Part shown: positions 50,221 through 59,985 of the stretch, in pieces
Numbering within the stretch: position 1 is the stretch's first letter
Layout: each line of letters begins with the position of its first letter
Assembly (NCBI RefSeq): GCF_900187025.1
Contig: NZ_LT906478.1
Coordinates: forward strand, 2,774,001-2,838,000
Direction: 5' to 3'
DNA: 64,000 bases
Source: Listeria ivanovii subsp. ivanovii
GTDB lineage: Bacteria > Bacillota > Bacilli > Lactobacillales > Listeriaceae
Program-made: the position numbers and the translations under genes
Notes under the pieces: generated by a model
Database searches by the model: none
What the model was told of the DNA's origin: nothing
The model's input: only the letters and a program-made list of their open reading frames with translations

Positions 50221-51507
50221 TTATTTTGTTGGGGCTGCTATTCTTTCAATACCACCCATATAGCCTTGAAGTGCTTTTGGAATACGAACTGAACCATCCG
50301 CATCTTGATAATTTTCTAGAATTGCAGCGACTGTACGGCCAAGCGCTAAGCCAGAACCATTTAGTGTGTGTACATATTCTGGCTTGCTTCCTGGTTCACG
50401 TCGGAAACGTATGTTAGCTCGTCTTGCCTGGAAGCTTTCAAAGTTACTGCACGACGAAATTTCGCGGTACGAATTGTAGCTTGGAATCCATACTTCTAAG
50501 TCATATTTTTTTGCAGCAGTAAAACCTAGGTCTGCCGTACACATACTAAGAACACGGTATGGTAATTCTAGTCGGCGTAATACTTCTTCGGCATTTCCTG
50601 TTAATTTTTCTAGCGCCGCGTAAGAATCTTCTGGTTTTACAAATTGAACTAGCTCAACTTTATTAAATTGGTGCTGGCGGATTAAACCACGAGTATCACG
50701 ACCAGCAGAGCCAGCTTCAGAGCGGAAACACGTGCTAAAGGCAGTATATTTTCTTGGTAAATCTTCTGCTTTTAAAATATCTTCACGGTGGTAGTTTGTT
50801 ACAGGAACTTCTGCTGTTGGAATTAAGAAGTAATCTTCTGCTTCAATAAGAAAAGCATCTTCTTCAAATTTCGGCAATTGACCGGTACCAGTCATACTTG
50901 TGCGGTTAACCATGTATGGCGGTAACATTTCTTCGTAGCCGTGTTCATTAGAATGCAAGTCCATCATAAAATTAATTAGCGCTCTTTCTAGTCGTGCACC
51001 TAATTTTTTATAAAAGACAAAACGGCTTCCGGTTACTTTAGCAGCATTTTCAAAGTCAAGAATATCTAAATCTGTTCCAAGATCCCAGTGAGCTTTTGGT
51101 TCAAAATCAAATTCACGTACTTCGCCCCATTTACGGATTTCAATATTATCGTCTTCAGATTCACCAACAGGCGTAGATTCATGAGGAATATTCGGAATCG
51201 ACATTAAAATCGTATCTAGCTTATCGTCTATTTCTTTTAGTTCAATATCAAGTGTCTTGATTCGATCCCCAACAACACGCATTTCCTCAATTTTTGCATC
51301 CGCATCCTGTTTTTCCCGTTTTAGTTTGGCAATCTCTTGGGAAACTTCATTCCGCTGACTCTTTAGTGCTTCCGTTTCGACAATTAAAGTACGGCGACGT
51401 TTATCTAGCTCACCGAACTTTTCAAACTCACCAAGGTCTTCTCCGCGATTTTGCAGTTTCTGTTTTACTTCTTCAAAATTATTTCGTAACAATTTGACAT
51501 CTAACAT
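50221..51507 (-). CDS. serS: Seryl-tRNA synthetase
   Basis: This class II synthetase charges tRNA-Ser. The N-terminal antiparallel coiled coil (about 10-100) is followed by the catalytic domain with motif 2 [17 protein letters not shown] (here [17 protein letters not shown]) and motif 3 [18 protein letters not shown]. Length 428 aa is standard. ATG at 51507 gives [14 protein letters not shown] and follows AAGGAGG. It lies downstream of a T-box leader, so expression should respond to uncharged tRNA-Ser. Confidence 0.97.
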   Translation of the reverse strand: MLDVKLLRNNFEEVKQKLQNRGEDLGEFEKFGELDKRRRTLIVETEALKSQRNEVSQEIAKLKREKQDADAKIEEMRVVGDRIKTLDIELKEIDDKLDTILMSIPNIPHESTPVGESEDDNIEIRKWGEVREFDFEPKAHWDLGTDLDILDFENAAKVTGSRFVFYKKLGARLERALINFMMDLHSNEHGYEEMLPPYMVNRTSMTGTGQLPKFEEDAFLIEAEDYFLIPTAEVPVTNYHREDILKAEDLPRKYTAFSTCFRSEAGSAGRDTRGLIRQHQFNKVELVQFVKPEDSYAALEKLTGNAEEVLRRLELPYRVLSMCTADLGFTAAKKYDLEVWIPSYNSYREISSCSNFESFQARRANIRFRREPGSKPEYVHTLNGSGLALGRTVAAILENYQDADGSVRIPKALQGYMGGIERIAAPTK

Positions 51508-51529
51508 GCTAACTCCTCCTTTATTTTTT

Positions 51530-51800
51530 TCCATATAAAAACTCCCGTACTTTCCCGAATTAACAGGAAAGGGACGAGAGTTAACCGCGTTGCCACCCTT
51601 ATTGGGATTTCTAAAAAATCCCCAGCTTCATTTAGGTTTAACGGACCATTCCGGAATGATTTACTCGCAAAAATTGCTTTCCACCACTCGCTCCAAGATG
51701 GATTCATAAGGAAATTACGCCAGATTCGCACCAACCACTGGCTCTCTTTAGAAACTTGATCTTATTACTACTTCTTGTCTTCGCTTTTCGTATGAATTTA
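51530..51800 (-). promoter_or_regulatory. T-box leader of serS
   Basis: The minus strand carries AAGGGTGGCAACGCGGTTA (51582-51600), the T-box that pairs with the tRNA acceptor end. A terminator hairpin follows (AACTCTCGTCCCTTTCC with GGGAAAGTACGGGAGTT, then T-run, 51540-51582). Upstream lies about 190 bases able to form stem I. I could not assign the Ser specifier codon with confidence. Confidence 0.9.
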
Positions 51801-51842
51801 AAGTTATTCTATCGCATATCTAGCTAAATTACAAGCAATTAT

Positions 51843-52262
51843 TTAACCAATTAAATCAAGTGTATCAGGTCCATCGCCATCTGCATTCAATAATCTAATT
51901 TGCTCAGGAACAATTTTTATCACTACAAAAGAAGGCGACTCTTCGTTTTGAAACCATTCTTTCGAGATGTTTTCCCAAATAAGTTCTTTGATTGATTCAT
52001 CTTCTTCCAGTGAAGCAATCCCGTTTATTTCTAAAAATGGCGAACCTTTCCCGTCATAACCAATTAGCACACAAACATGTGGATTTTTGCGAACTTCTTC
52101 AGTTTTGGGCTGCTGTTTTCCAGAAGGTGTATAGAGTGTTAAACCTTCATGAAGGAATGTCATATATCTAGCATGCGGAAAATCTCCTTGTACAGAAGCG
52201 AGTACCCCTACTTGATGTTCGTCCAAAATTGCAAGTATCTTATTTTCTAGTTCGTTTTCCAT
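51843..52262 (-). CDS. Pyridoxamine 5'-phosphate oxidase-like stress protein (GS26 type)
   Basis: A 139-residue split-barrel protein of the FMN-binding PNPOx-like family, similar in layout to Bacillus general stress protein 26. It has VGVLASVQGDFPHARYMTF near the start, then TLYTPSGKQQPKTEEVRKNP and HVCVLIGYDG. Catalytic role unknown. ATG follows AAAGGAAGG. The upstream SigB-type promoter fits a general stress gene. Confidence 0.82.
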   Translation of the reverse strand: MENELENKILAILDEHQVGVLASVQGDFPHARYMTFLHEGLTLYTPSGKQQPKTEEVRKNPHVCVLIGYDGKGSPFLEINGIASLEEDESIKELIWENISKEWFQNEESPSFVVIKIVPEQIRLLNADGDGPDTLDLIG

Positions 52263-52294
52263 CTAAAACACCTTCCTTTACTTATTTATTGTAC

Positions 52295-52321
52295 CTTTCC
52301 ACTTGTTTTACCGCCTTAAAC
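52295..52321 (-). promoter_or_regulatory. Candidate SigB promoter
   Basis: GTTTAA and GGAAAG are 15 bases apart on the minus strand, close to the SigB consensus GTTTAA-N12-15-GGGTAT/GGGWAW, about 35 bases before the stress protein gene. The -10 box is imperfect. Confidence 0.5.
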
Positions 52322-52391
52322 ATTTGAGCTTGTTATCTAAGTAACTATTTGCTATAAAGAAGTATAACCATTTAAAATTGGGGGCTTTCGA

Positions 52392-52964
52392 ATGATTTTA
52401 CTAATTGATCATAATGATTCATTTACATATAATTTATACCAATATTTTTTAGAGCTTGGGGAAGATATCCACGTTGTCTCCGCAGCGAATTTGACACTTG
52501 ATAAATTTTCAGCGCTTAACCCAGAAATGGTCGTACTTTCTCCTGGACCTGGTTCGCCGGAAGAATTCCAGACCAGCTTGGAAATTCTCGATAAAACTAG
52601 TTTACCTATTTTAGGCATTTGCTTAGGACACCAAATGATTGCAACTTTTTTTGGCGCTAAAGTTGTTCGTGCTACTGTTCCAGTTCACGGAAAGACGAGC
52701 TTCATTACGCACAATCAAGCAGGGTTATTTACAGGACTTACGACCCCGTTTCTTGTAACTCGCTACCATTCGCTAATTGTGCAAAATGATTCTATTCCAG
52801 CCGAATTAGAAATAACTGCTATGACTGACGACGGAATTATCATGGGATTAAAGCATGCCACAAAACCAATTTATAGTGTGCAGTTCCATCCAGAAGCCAT
52901 TCTTTCTGAAAACGGACACGAACTACTTCAAAATTTTGTACGGATAGGGAGAAATGAAAAATGA
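52392..52964 (+). CDS. pabA: Aminodeoxychorismate/anthranilate synthase glutamine amidotransferase
   Basis: A class I glutamine amidotransferase of 190 residues that supplies ammonia to its partner synthase. It begins MILLIDHNDSFTYNLYQYF, has the oxyanion and nucleophile segments SPGPGSPEE and LGICLGHQMIA (Cys), and the His-Glu pair in VQFHPEAILS. It overlaps the pabB gene by four bases (ATGA). Since that gene makes 4-aminobenzoate rather than anthranilate, PabA is preferred over TrpG, though such proteins can serve both pathways. Confidence 0.92.
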   Translation: MILLIDHNDSFTYNLYQYFLELGEDIHVVSAANLTLDKFSALNPEMVVLSPGPGSPEEFQTSLEILDKTSLPILGICLGHQMIATFFGAKVVRATVPVHGKTSFITHNQAGLFTGLTTPFLVTRYHSLIVQNDSIPAELEITAMTDDGIIMGLKHATKPIYSVQFHPEAILSENGHELLQNFVRIGRNEK

Positions 52965-54667
52965 GTTTGTTACGATTTGATTTTGAAGGTGAAGTTAAAA
53001 TATTTGAAAATCCTCTGCAAGAACTTGTTGCTAATGATTTGAGTGAGGTTTTATCTGTTATGCGTGCAGCAGAAGAAGCGCAGAAATCGGGAAAATATGT
53101 TGCTGGTTTTATTAGTTATGAGGCGGCTCCTGCTTTTAAAAAAGGTTTGGAGACGAAAACTTCGGATGAAACCCTACCACTTGTTTGGTTCGGCGTATAT
53201 GATCATTTCACAGATGCCATTTTTGAAACGGAGCAAACTACAGCTATCCCTTTTAAAATGGATACAGATTATTCTGAGTATGCCAAGAAAATCGCAGCAA
53301 TCAAGTCTGAAATAGCTGCTGGGAACACATACCAACTCAACTACACTGTGCGACTCAAGGGCGATTTACCTGATAGTTTTTCTGCTAAAGCGACTTATCA
53401 GACTTTACAACAAGCTGGAAAAGCAAATTACACGGCACTTCTTTCTACTGATAACTTTCAAATCATTTCTACGTCACCTGAATTATTTTTTAAACGACAA
53501 GGGACTTTGCTGACTACCAGACCGATGAAAGGCACTGTTCGACGCGGAGTTACGGATGACGCTGATCGAGCTGCACATGATTGGCTAATGAACGACCCAA
53601 AAAACAGCGCAGAAAATGTCATGATTGTGGATTTATTGCGTAATGATCTAGGAATGATTGCTCGACCTGGAAGTGTCAAAGTGCCAAAACTAATGACTTT
53701 AGAACCTTATCCGACTGTTTGGCAAATGACTTCAACTGTTACTGCCGAAATCCTTCCAGACACAAGTTTAACGGCCATTTTCAAAGCCCTTTTCCCTTGT
53801 GGTTCAATAACGGGCGCACCTAAAGCAAAAACAATGGAAATCATTTCTGCTTTAGAAGACTCTCCTCGCGGTGTTTATTGTGGAGCAATCGGATATTTGG
53901 AGCCTAATGGAAATGCAGTTTTTAATGTTCCAATTCGAACCATTTCCATCACGAATAAGAAAGCGACATATGGTGTAGGTGGCGGCATTGTTTGGGATTC
54001 TGATGCTAAAAGTGAGTTTTCAGAAATCCATGCTAAATCAGCTATTTTGAAAAACCAAGCTGCTTTCTCCTTAATTGAATGTTTACGGTTAGAAAATGGG
54101 CAACTAGCTCGACTAGCGTTTCATTTAGAACGCCTTGAAAAAAGCGCACATCATTTTGGATTTCCGTTTAATAGGAAAGAAATGGAACAACAATGGCGCA
54201 AAACTGCGGAAAATCAACCAACTGGTACACATAAATTCCGCGTTCTATTACATTCTGATGGGTCAACCAAGTTTGAGCTCACTGAAATCAGCGCGAAAAG
54301 CTTGCCAATTACTGCTTCTTTAGCGAGTAAACCAGTATTGGCAAATGAACCATTTCTTTATCATAAAACGACGAACCGAACTATTTATAATAACTTAAAA
54401 AACACCCATACCGATGAAACACTCTTATGGAACGAAAACGGAGAGCTAACAGAGTTCATCAATGGAAATATAGTTCTGGGTATAAAGAACTGTCTTTTAA
54501 CTCCACCACTATCTTCTGGGCTACTTCCAGGGACAATGAGGGCTAGTTTATTAGCGGAAAGAAAGATTTTCGAACAAACACTAACAAAAAGAGACCTTTT
54601 GGAAGCTGACTTTGTGTGGTTAATTAATAGTGTAAGAGGTTTTGTAGAAGTGGAAATCAAGGCTTGA
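52961..54667 (+). CDS. pabB: Aminodeoxychorismate synthase / aminodeoxychorismate lyase fusion
   Basis: Residues 1 to about 365 are PabB (chorismate to 4-amino-4-deoxychorismate): NYTVRLKGD, TRPMKGTVRRG, FPCGSITGAPKAKTMEII and GGGIVWDSDAKSEFSE. From about 370 a class IV PLP-enzyme domain follows, as in PabC: FHLERLEKSAHHFGF, a Lys-bearing LYHKTTNRTIYNN, ELTEFINGNIV and TPPLSSGLLPGTMR. So one protein gives 4-aminobenzoate for folate from chorismate with PabA. At 568 aa both domains look complete. This is a fusion known in several Gram-positives. Confidence 0.93.
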   Translation: MSLLRFDFEGEVKIFENPLQELVANDLSEVLSVMRAAEEAQKSGKYVAGFISYEAAPAFKKGLETKTSDETLPLVWFGVYDHFTDAIFETEQTTAIPFKMDTDYSEYAKKIAAIKSEIAAGNTYQLNYTVRLKGDLPDSFSAKATYQTLQQAGKANYTALLSTDNFQIISTSPELFFKRQGTLLTTRPMKGTVRRGVTDDADRAAHDWLMNDPKNSAENVMIVDLLRNDLGMIARPGSVKVPKLMTLEPYPTVWQMTSTVTAEILPDTSLTAIFKALFPCGSITGAPKAKTMEIISALEDSPRGVYCGAIGYLEPNGNAVFNVPIRTISITNKKATYGVGGGIVWDSDAKSEFSEIHAKSAILKNQAAFSLIECLRLENGQLARLAFHLERLEKSAHHFGFPFNRKEMEQQWRKTAENQPTGTHKFRVLLHSDGSTKFELTEISAKSLPITASLASKPVLANEPFLYHKTTNRTIYNNLKNTHTDETLLWNENGELTEFINGNIVLGIKNCLLTPPLSSGLLPGTMRASLLAERKIFEQTLTKRDLLEADFVWLINSVRGFVEVEIKA

Positions 54668-54827
54668 TTTTTAGCTTTTTTCACAATTTAAAATAAATAC
54701 CAGTGCTGATTTCGCCACATTTTCGCCATATTTACAATTAGGAAAAATTTCACTTGCAAATTTTCACAATCTATATTAGAATATACGTTCGCACTTCTTT
54801 ATTTCCGTTTTCCAAGGGAGGAAAATC

Positions 54828-56549
54828 ATGAAAGTATTGTTTCATCATCTTAAAAATTACAAACTACAAGCAACACTATCGACACTGTTTGTAGTCGTCA
54901 TGGTTATCTCACAACTATGGCAACCAAAATTACTCCAGCAAGTTCTAGATGCCATTATGAAAGACGATATGGACAAAATCTCGTCCATTGGCGTACTGCT
55001 AATCGGTATCGCCGCTGTTGGTCTTATCGCTGGAGTTCTAAACACGATTCTTTCTGCCAAAGTCGCTCAAGGCGTTGGTGCAGATATTCGTGAATCTAGT
55101 TTCCGCAAAATCCAAACATTTTCATTCAGTAATATTGAAAAACTTTCGACTGGTAATCTTGTTGTAAGACAAACAAATGATATTACACAGGTCCAAAACT
55201 TAGTGATGCTTTCACTGCAATCGCTAACGAGAATTCCGATTATGTTCATTGGGGCTTTTATCCTGGCGATGTTTACGTTACCTGAATTATGGTGGGTAAT
55301 TATTGTCCTTGTTGTCCTCGTTGTTCTGATTGTCGTGTTCACTTTCGGTTCGATGGGTAAACATTTTGCAATTATCCAAAGCTTGATTGATCGTGTAAAT
55401 GCCATCGCAAAAGAAAACCTTGCCGGAATGCGCGTTGTTAAATCTTTCGTCCAAGAAGACAACGAAATTGGTCGCTTCACTACTGTCAGTGACAAATTAA
55501 CTCGTCATACAATTATCGTTGGAACACTTTTCTCCGTGATGATTCCTGCATTTATGCTCGTTTCTAACTTAGCAATTGTTGTTTCTATCTACTTTGTTGG
55601 CGATATGGCAGCGGATAACCCTGAAGTTATCGGGGCAATTGCCTCCTTTATGAACTATCTTATGCAAATTATGATGGCAATTATTATTGGCGGGATGCTG
55701 ATGATGATGGCTTCACGTGCACTTATTTCATTGAAACGTATTACCGAAGTGCTTGAAACAGAGCCAGATATCACGTACAACGAAAATGCACCGGAACAAG
55801 ACCTAGATGGTACAGTAGAATTCCGCCATGTTAGTTTTAAATACGACGGCGATGATACACCCGCGCTACAAGATATCTCCTTTAAAGCCAATGTTGGTGA
55901 AATGGTAGGAATCGTTGGTGCCACTGGTTCTGGTAAGTCAACCCTTGCCCAGCTAATCCCTCGCCTTTATGACCCAACAGAAGGTGAAGTTATTATTGGT
56001 GGAACTAACTTAAAAGATATTAACAAAAAAACGCTTCGAAGTACCGTTTCTTTCGTTCTTCAACGTGCGATTCTTTTCTCTGGAACGATTGCAGATAATT
56101 TACGTCATGGTAAAAAAGATGCAACACCCGCTGAAATGGAAAAAGCGAGTAAAATCGCCCAAGCTAAAGAGTTCATTGACAAACAAGCGAAACTCTATGA
56201 TGCTCCAGTTTCTGAACGTGGGAATAACTTCTCTGGTGGGCAGAAACAACGCTTATCAATCACTCGTGGCGTTATAGGTTCTCCTAAAGTATTAATTCTC
56301 GATGACAGTACTAGTGCGCTTGATGCGAAGTCTGAGAAATTAGTAAAAGAAGCACTTAATAAAGAACTCGACCACACCACAACCTTTATCATTGCCCAAA
56401 AAATTTCCTCAGTGATTCAAGCAGATAAAATTCTTGTTCTTGATCAAGGAAAACTAGTTGGTGTTGGTTCTCACAAAGAACTTATTAAAGAAAACGCTAT
56501 TTACCGTGAAATTTACGACACTCAAAAAGGCAAGGAGGTAACTGCATAA
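54828..56549 (+). CDS. ABC exporter half with a degenerate ATP site
   Basis: The first half of a heterodimeric exporter: six helices (about 1-310), then Walker [10 protein letters not shown] and signature FSGGQKQR. Walker B reads [10 protein letters not shown], with the catalytic Glu replaced by Asp, and the H-loop reads IAQKIS, with His replaced by Gln. These changes mark the non-hydrolysing site of heterodimeric exporters of the BmrCD/TM287-288 kind. ATG follows AAGGGAGG. It overlaps the next gene by one base (TAATG). Substrate unknown, probably drugs. Confidence 0.92.
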   Translation: MKVLFHHLKNYKLQATLSTLFVVVMVISQLWQPKLLQQVLDAIMKDDMDKISSIGVLLIGIAAVGLIAGVLNTILSAKVAQGVGADIRESSFRKIQTFSFSNIEKLSTGNLVVRQTNDITQVQNLVMLSLQSLTRIPIMFIGAFILAMFTLPELWWVIIVLVVLVVLIVVFTFGSMGKHFAIIQSLIDRVNAIAKENLAGMRVVKSFVQEDNEIGRFTTVSDKLTRHTIIVGTLFSVMIPAFMLVSNLAIVVSIYFVGDMAADNPEVIGAIASFMNYLMQIMMAIIIGGMLMMMASRALISLKRITEVLETEPDITYNENAPEQDLDGTVEFRHVSFKYDGDDTPALQDISFKANVGEMVGIVGATGSGKSTLAQLIPRLYDPTEGEVIIGGTNLKDINKKTLRSTVSFVLQRAILFSGTIADNLRHGKKDATPAEMEKASKIAQAKEFIDKQAKLYDAPVSERGNNFSGGQKQRLSITRGVIGSPKVLILDDSTSALDAKSEKLVKEALNKELDHTTTFIIAQKISSVIQADKILVLDQGKLVGVGSHKELIKENAIYREIYDTQKGKEVTA

Positions 56550-58321
56550 TGAAAGAGTTTAAACAAATTAGCCGCTTTTTCTGGCACTATCTCAAAGGTT
56601 ACAAACCACAACTTGCTGTCATTTTAGTTGCTGTCATTTTCGCAACATATCTTCAAGTGAAAGCACCGCAATATATTGGTAATGCTGTTCAAGAGCTAGG
56701 TGATTACGTCGTTCGGTTAATGCAAACTGGCGTGGACGATAAGAGTGACTTCATCCATATTATTTGGATGCTCGTTCTCTGCTACGTACTGCTCGCTGCT
56801 GCCACTTTTATCCAAAGTATTATCATGACTGGGGTAGCTGGTAAATCGACGAACAGAATGCGTATAGGGCTTTTCCGTAAGATGGAAAAACTATCGATTC
56901 GTTTCTTTGATAGCCGCAATGATGGCGAAATGCTTAGCCGCTTCACTAGTGACTTGGATAACATTTCTAACACACTGAATCAGGCGCTTATTCAGGTTCT
57001 TTCTAATATTGCGCTAATGGTTGGTGTTATCATCATGATGTTCCAACAAAACGTAGAACTTGCTTTCGTTACACTAATCTCAGCACCATTTGCAGTAGCC
57101 ATCGCGACACTTATCATCCGAAAAGCCCGCAAGTATGTCGATGTGCAACAAGACGAACTAGGCGTATTAAACGGCTATATCGATGAAAAAATTTCTGGTC
57201 AAAAAATTATTATCACTAATGGTTTGGAAGAAGAAACCATTGAAGGCTTTGTCAAACAAAACAATGTCGTAAAAGATGCGACTTACAAAGGCCAAGTTTA
57301 CTCTGGTTTACTTTTTCCAATGATGCAAGGTATTTCACTACTTAATACAGCTATCGTTATCTTCTTTGGAGGATGGTTAGCTCTAAATGGTGACATAGAA
57401 CGTACTGCTGCCCTTGGCTTGATTGTTATGTTCGTTCAGTATTCGCAACAGTTCTATATGCCACTAACGCAAATCTCGTCCCAGTATAGCCTACTACAAC
57501 TTGCAATCACTGGTGCGCGCCGTGTTAGCGAAGTATTTGCCGAAGAAGAAGAAGTCGAACGTGCAAATCTGAAAACTATTGATGGTATTAAAAAAGGCGT
57601 TAAGTTAGATCATGTGGATTTTGCTTACGATCCTGACAAACCAGTATTAAAAGATGTTTCGATTGATGTAAGTAAAGGGAAAATGGTTGCACTTGTTGGC
57701 CCAACTGGTTCTGGTAAGACAACTGTTATGAACTTGCTGAATCGATTCTATAACGTTGATGGCGGTTCGATTTTGTTTGATGACATTGATATTCGTGACA
57801 TTAGACTGGATTCACTACGGAAGCAAGTTGGCATCGTTCTACAAGACTCGGTACTCTTCACTGGTACGATTCGTGATAATATTATTTTCGGTAAACCTGA
57901 AGCAACAGACGAAGAAGTTCTTGATGCAGCAAAACAAGCTAATATCCATGACTTCATTATGAGTCTAGAAAATGGCTATGATACTAAAATTAGCGATGAA
58001 AACAATATTTTCAGTGTTGGTCAAAAGCAGTTAATGAGTATTGCTAGAACTATCATTACGAACCCTTCTCTACTAATTCTAGATGAAGCAACCAGTAATG
58101 TAGACACCGTAACAGAAAGCAGAATCCAAAAAGCAATGGATAATGTAATCTCTGGTAGAACAAGTTTCGTTATTGCCCACCGTTTAAAAACAATCCTCGA
58201 CGCTGACCATATTGTGGTGCTACATCAAGGTGAAGTTATCGAACAAGGTAACCACGATGAACTTATGAAAGCAAAAGGATTTTACTCTGAACTTTATCAT
58301 AATCAGTTCGTTATTGAATAA
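56549..58321 (+). CDS. ABC exporter half with the canonical catalytic site
   Basis: The partner half of 590 residues: longer N-terminal region, six helices, then Walker [10 protein letters not shown], Walker [12 protein letters not shown] and H-loop IAHRLKT, all catalytic. Its signature is FSVGQKQL, where the first Gly of SGGQ is replaced by Val; this signature faces the degenerate site of the partner. The pair is thus complementary: one consensus and one degenerate ATP site. Translationally coupled to the preceding gene. Confidence 0.92.
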   Translation: MKEFKQISRFFWHYLKGYKPQLAVILVAVIFATYLQVKAPQYIGNAVQELGDYVVRLMQTGVDDKSDFIHIIWMLVLCYVLLAAATFIQSIIMTGVAGKSTNRMRIGLFRKMEKLSIRFFDSRNDGEMLSRFTSDLDNISNTLNQALIQVLSNIALMVGVIIMMFQQNVELAFVTLISAPFAVAIATLIIRKARKYVDVQQDELGVLNGYIDEKISGQKIIITNGLEEETIEGFVKQNNVVKDATYKGQVYSGLLFPMMQGISLLNTAIVIFFGGWLALNGDIERTAALGLIVMFVQYSQQFYMPLTQISSQYSLLQLAITGARRVSEVFAEEEEVERANLKTIDGIKKGVKLDHVDFAYDPDKPVLKDVSIDVSKGKMVALVGPTGSGKTTVMNLLNRFYNVDGGSILFDDIDIRDIRLDSLRKQVGIVLQDSVLFTGTIRDNIIFGKPEATDEEVLDAAKQANIHDFIMSLENGYDTKISDENNIFSVGQKQLMSIARTIITNPSLLILDEATSNVDTVTESRIQKAMDNVISGRTSFVIAHRLKTILDADHIVVLHQGEVIEQGNHDELMKAKGFYSELYHNQFVIE

Positions 58322-58329
58322 AAACATGC

Positions 58330-58368
58330 AAACTACCTCTGTTGGCTAATTAACAGAGGTAGTTTTTT
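58330..58368 (+). terminator. Terminator of the ABC exporter pair
   Basis: The stem AAACTACCTCTGTT/AACAGAGGTAGTTT with an 11-base loop is followed by TTTTG. Confidence 0.85.
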
Positions 58369-58439
58369 GTTTACGAGCAAGTATACAATAATTAAAGTGA
58401 TCTATTTTCACCCTAGCTATTTTATGGTTGTATAAAGCC

Positions 58440-58479
58440 AAAAAGTCGATTTCCCAAATCCGGGAAATCGACTTTTTTT
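58440..58479. terminator. Terminator of dacA, bidirectional
   Basis: The stem AAAAGTCGATTTCCC/GGGAAATCGACTTTT with a six-base loop has T-runs on both strands and reaches the dacA stop. Confidence 0.85.
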
Positions 58480-59815
58480 ATTTAAACCAACCTTGCACAC
58501 CGTCAGCTACATAACTGCCAATGCCTGTAAAGAACGATCCGACTGCTTCGGCGGAAAGAGCAAACCAATTGGCTTTTTCGACATCACTAGCAGTTACGAC
58601 TTTAATATCCTCCGTTTGTGAGCCGTCCAAATAGCCTAGATTATCGCCATCTTTCAATGAAACAGCCATTTCGCCAACTTCGGTATTTTTCTTGACTGGT
58701 GCTTCTAATGTTTTATCTTTGAATGTTACTTTTGTAGTTAATTTTGGTTCATTGCCGTTTTTTGGTACGACTAGTTTTACCGCATCTTTTGTAACAAGTC
58801 CAACTGTATCTTCCTTGCCTTTATCTACTGCAATAATGGAAGGATCTTTCACTTTTGAGCCTGCTTTTTGCACTTCTTTTACTTGAAAATTATTAAAAGA
58901 GTAGTCTAGCATTTTGTTAGTTTCGTCAAAACGAGCACTAGTATGTTCTCCTTCGCCTCCACCATTAGCATGAAGTACGACAGTGATTACACGCATGCCA
59001 TTTTGCACAGCAGTAGCCGTCAAACACATACCTGCATAATCCGTTGTTCCTGTTTTCAGTCCGTCTACACCTTCACGACCGTAAATCAGACCGGGGAGTA
59101 ACCAATTCCAGTTTGACATGTCGGTTTGGTCAGATGTTCCTTTACGAAATTCTTTTTTGGTCGTGCTTGCTGTTTTAAGTACTTCTGGGTAATCGTCAAT
59201 TAAATGTTTTGCTAATTTCGCCATACCACGAGCTGTCATTTTGTTTTCATCTTTTGGACCGCCAACTTGCTGACCGCCTTTTAAATCTTCGTTATTAAGA
59301 CCAGTCGAGTTAACAAATTGATGCTCACCAAGCTTTAGTTCTTCTGCTTTTTTGTTCATCATCGCTACGAATTCTTTTTCAGAACCAGCAATTTTTTCAG
59401 AAATAGCAATTGCTGCACCGTTTGCTGAATAAATTGCCATTGCTTCGTATAATTCTTGCACTGTGTACTGTTCGCCTAGTCTCAGCGGTACATTGGATAA
59501 TGAGGTATCTTGAGAAACTTTATACGCATATTCAGAAATGGTTACTTTATCATCCCATTTTAGCTTTCCATCATTAATTGCTTCAAGTAGTAAGTATTCA
59601 TCCATCATTTTCGTCATTGATGCGATACCCATAAGCTTATCAGCGTCTTTTGAATACAAAATTTTCCCTGTGCTTTCTTCAATTGCGATGGCTGCATTTG
59701 CATTTATGTTTGGTGCTTCTGCGGCTTCCGCTAAGTTCGGACTTACTAAAAAGCCACTTATTGCAAGGGATGCCGCCATGATAGCAATCCCAGCTTTTTT
59801 TATTATATTTTTCAC
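58478..59815 (-). CDS. dacA: D-alanyl-D-alanine carboxypeptidase (PBP5)
   Basis: This penicillin-binding protein trims the terminal D-Ala of peptidoglycan stem peptides outside the cell. A signal peptide (cleaved near AEA-APN) is followed by the catalytic motifs Ser66-Met-Thr-Lys69, Ser130-Ala-Asn132 and Lys254-Thr-Gly256. The PBP5 C-terminal beta domain follows (about 310-400), and an amphipathic end (NWFALSAEAVGSFFTGIGSY...) anchors it to the membrane. The start is a GTG eight bases after GAAGGAG. Length 445 aa is normal. Monocistronic. Confidence 0.96.
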   Translation of the reverse strand: MKNIIKKAGIAIMAASLAISGFLVSPNLAEAAEAPNINANAAIAIEESTGKILYSKDADKLMGIASMTKMMDEYLLLEAINDGKLKWDDKVTISEYAYKVSQDTSLSNVPLRLGEQYTVQELYEAMAIYSANGAAIAISEKIAGSEKEFVAMMNKKAEELKLGEHQFVNSTGLNNEDLKGGQQVGGPKDENKMTARGMAKLAKHLIDDYPEVLKTASTTKKEFRKGTSDQTDMSNWNWLLPGLIYGREGVDGLKTGTTDYAGMCLTATAVQNGMRVITVVLHANGGGEGEHTSARFDETNKMLDYSFNNFQVKEVQKAGSKVKDPSIIAVDKGKEDTVGLVTKDAVKLVVPKNGNEPKLTTKVTFKDKTLEAPVKKNTEVGEMAVSLKDGDNLGYLDGSQTEDIKVVTASDVEKANWFALSAEAVGSFFTGIGSYVADGVQGWFK

Positions 59816-59872
59816 TGCAACTTCTCCTTCATTTAAGCAAAAAAATGCTCATGTTATCTATATTTTCATCAA

Positions 59873-59909
59873 GAACCCTATTGTAAGTTCCCTTTTTCCA
59901 ATAGGGTTC
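59873..59909. other. Perfect 11-bp hairpin between dacA and the CocE hydrolase gene
   Basis: GAACCCTATTG/CAATAGGGTTC with a 15-base loop. It is followed by ATTTTT on the plus strand and lacks a T-run on the minus strand, where it would be needed. The role is unclear; it lies in the dacA upstream region. Confidence 0.5.
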
Positions 59910-59985
59910 ATTTTTCAGACGGATACTTTCATATTTTACCATGATTTAATAACCTCGTATATAAAACTTTTCGCCCAAAGATGAA

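Noticed and set aside
51501-51734. 77-codon frame in the serS leader
   Set aside because: It covers the T-box and terminator hairpin, which explain the sequence conservation; no start signal.
51700-51800. Specifier codon assignment in the serS T-box
   Set aside because: More than one Ser codon (UCC, AGU) could be placed in stem I by eye; without folding I cannot choose.
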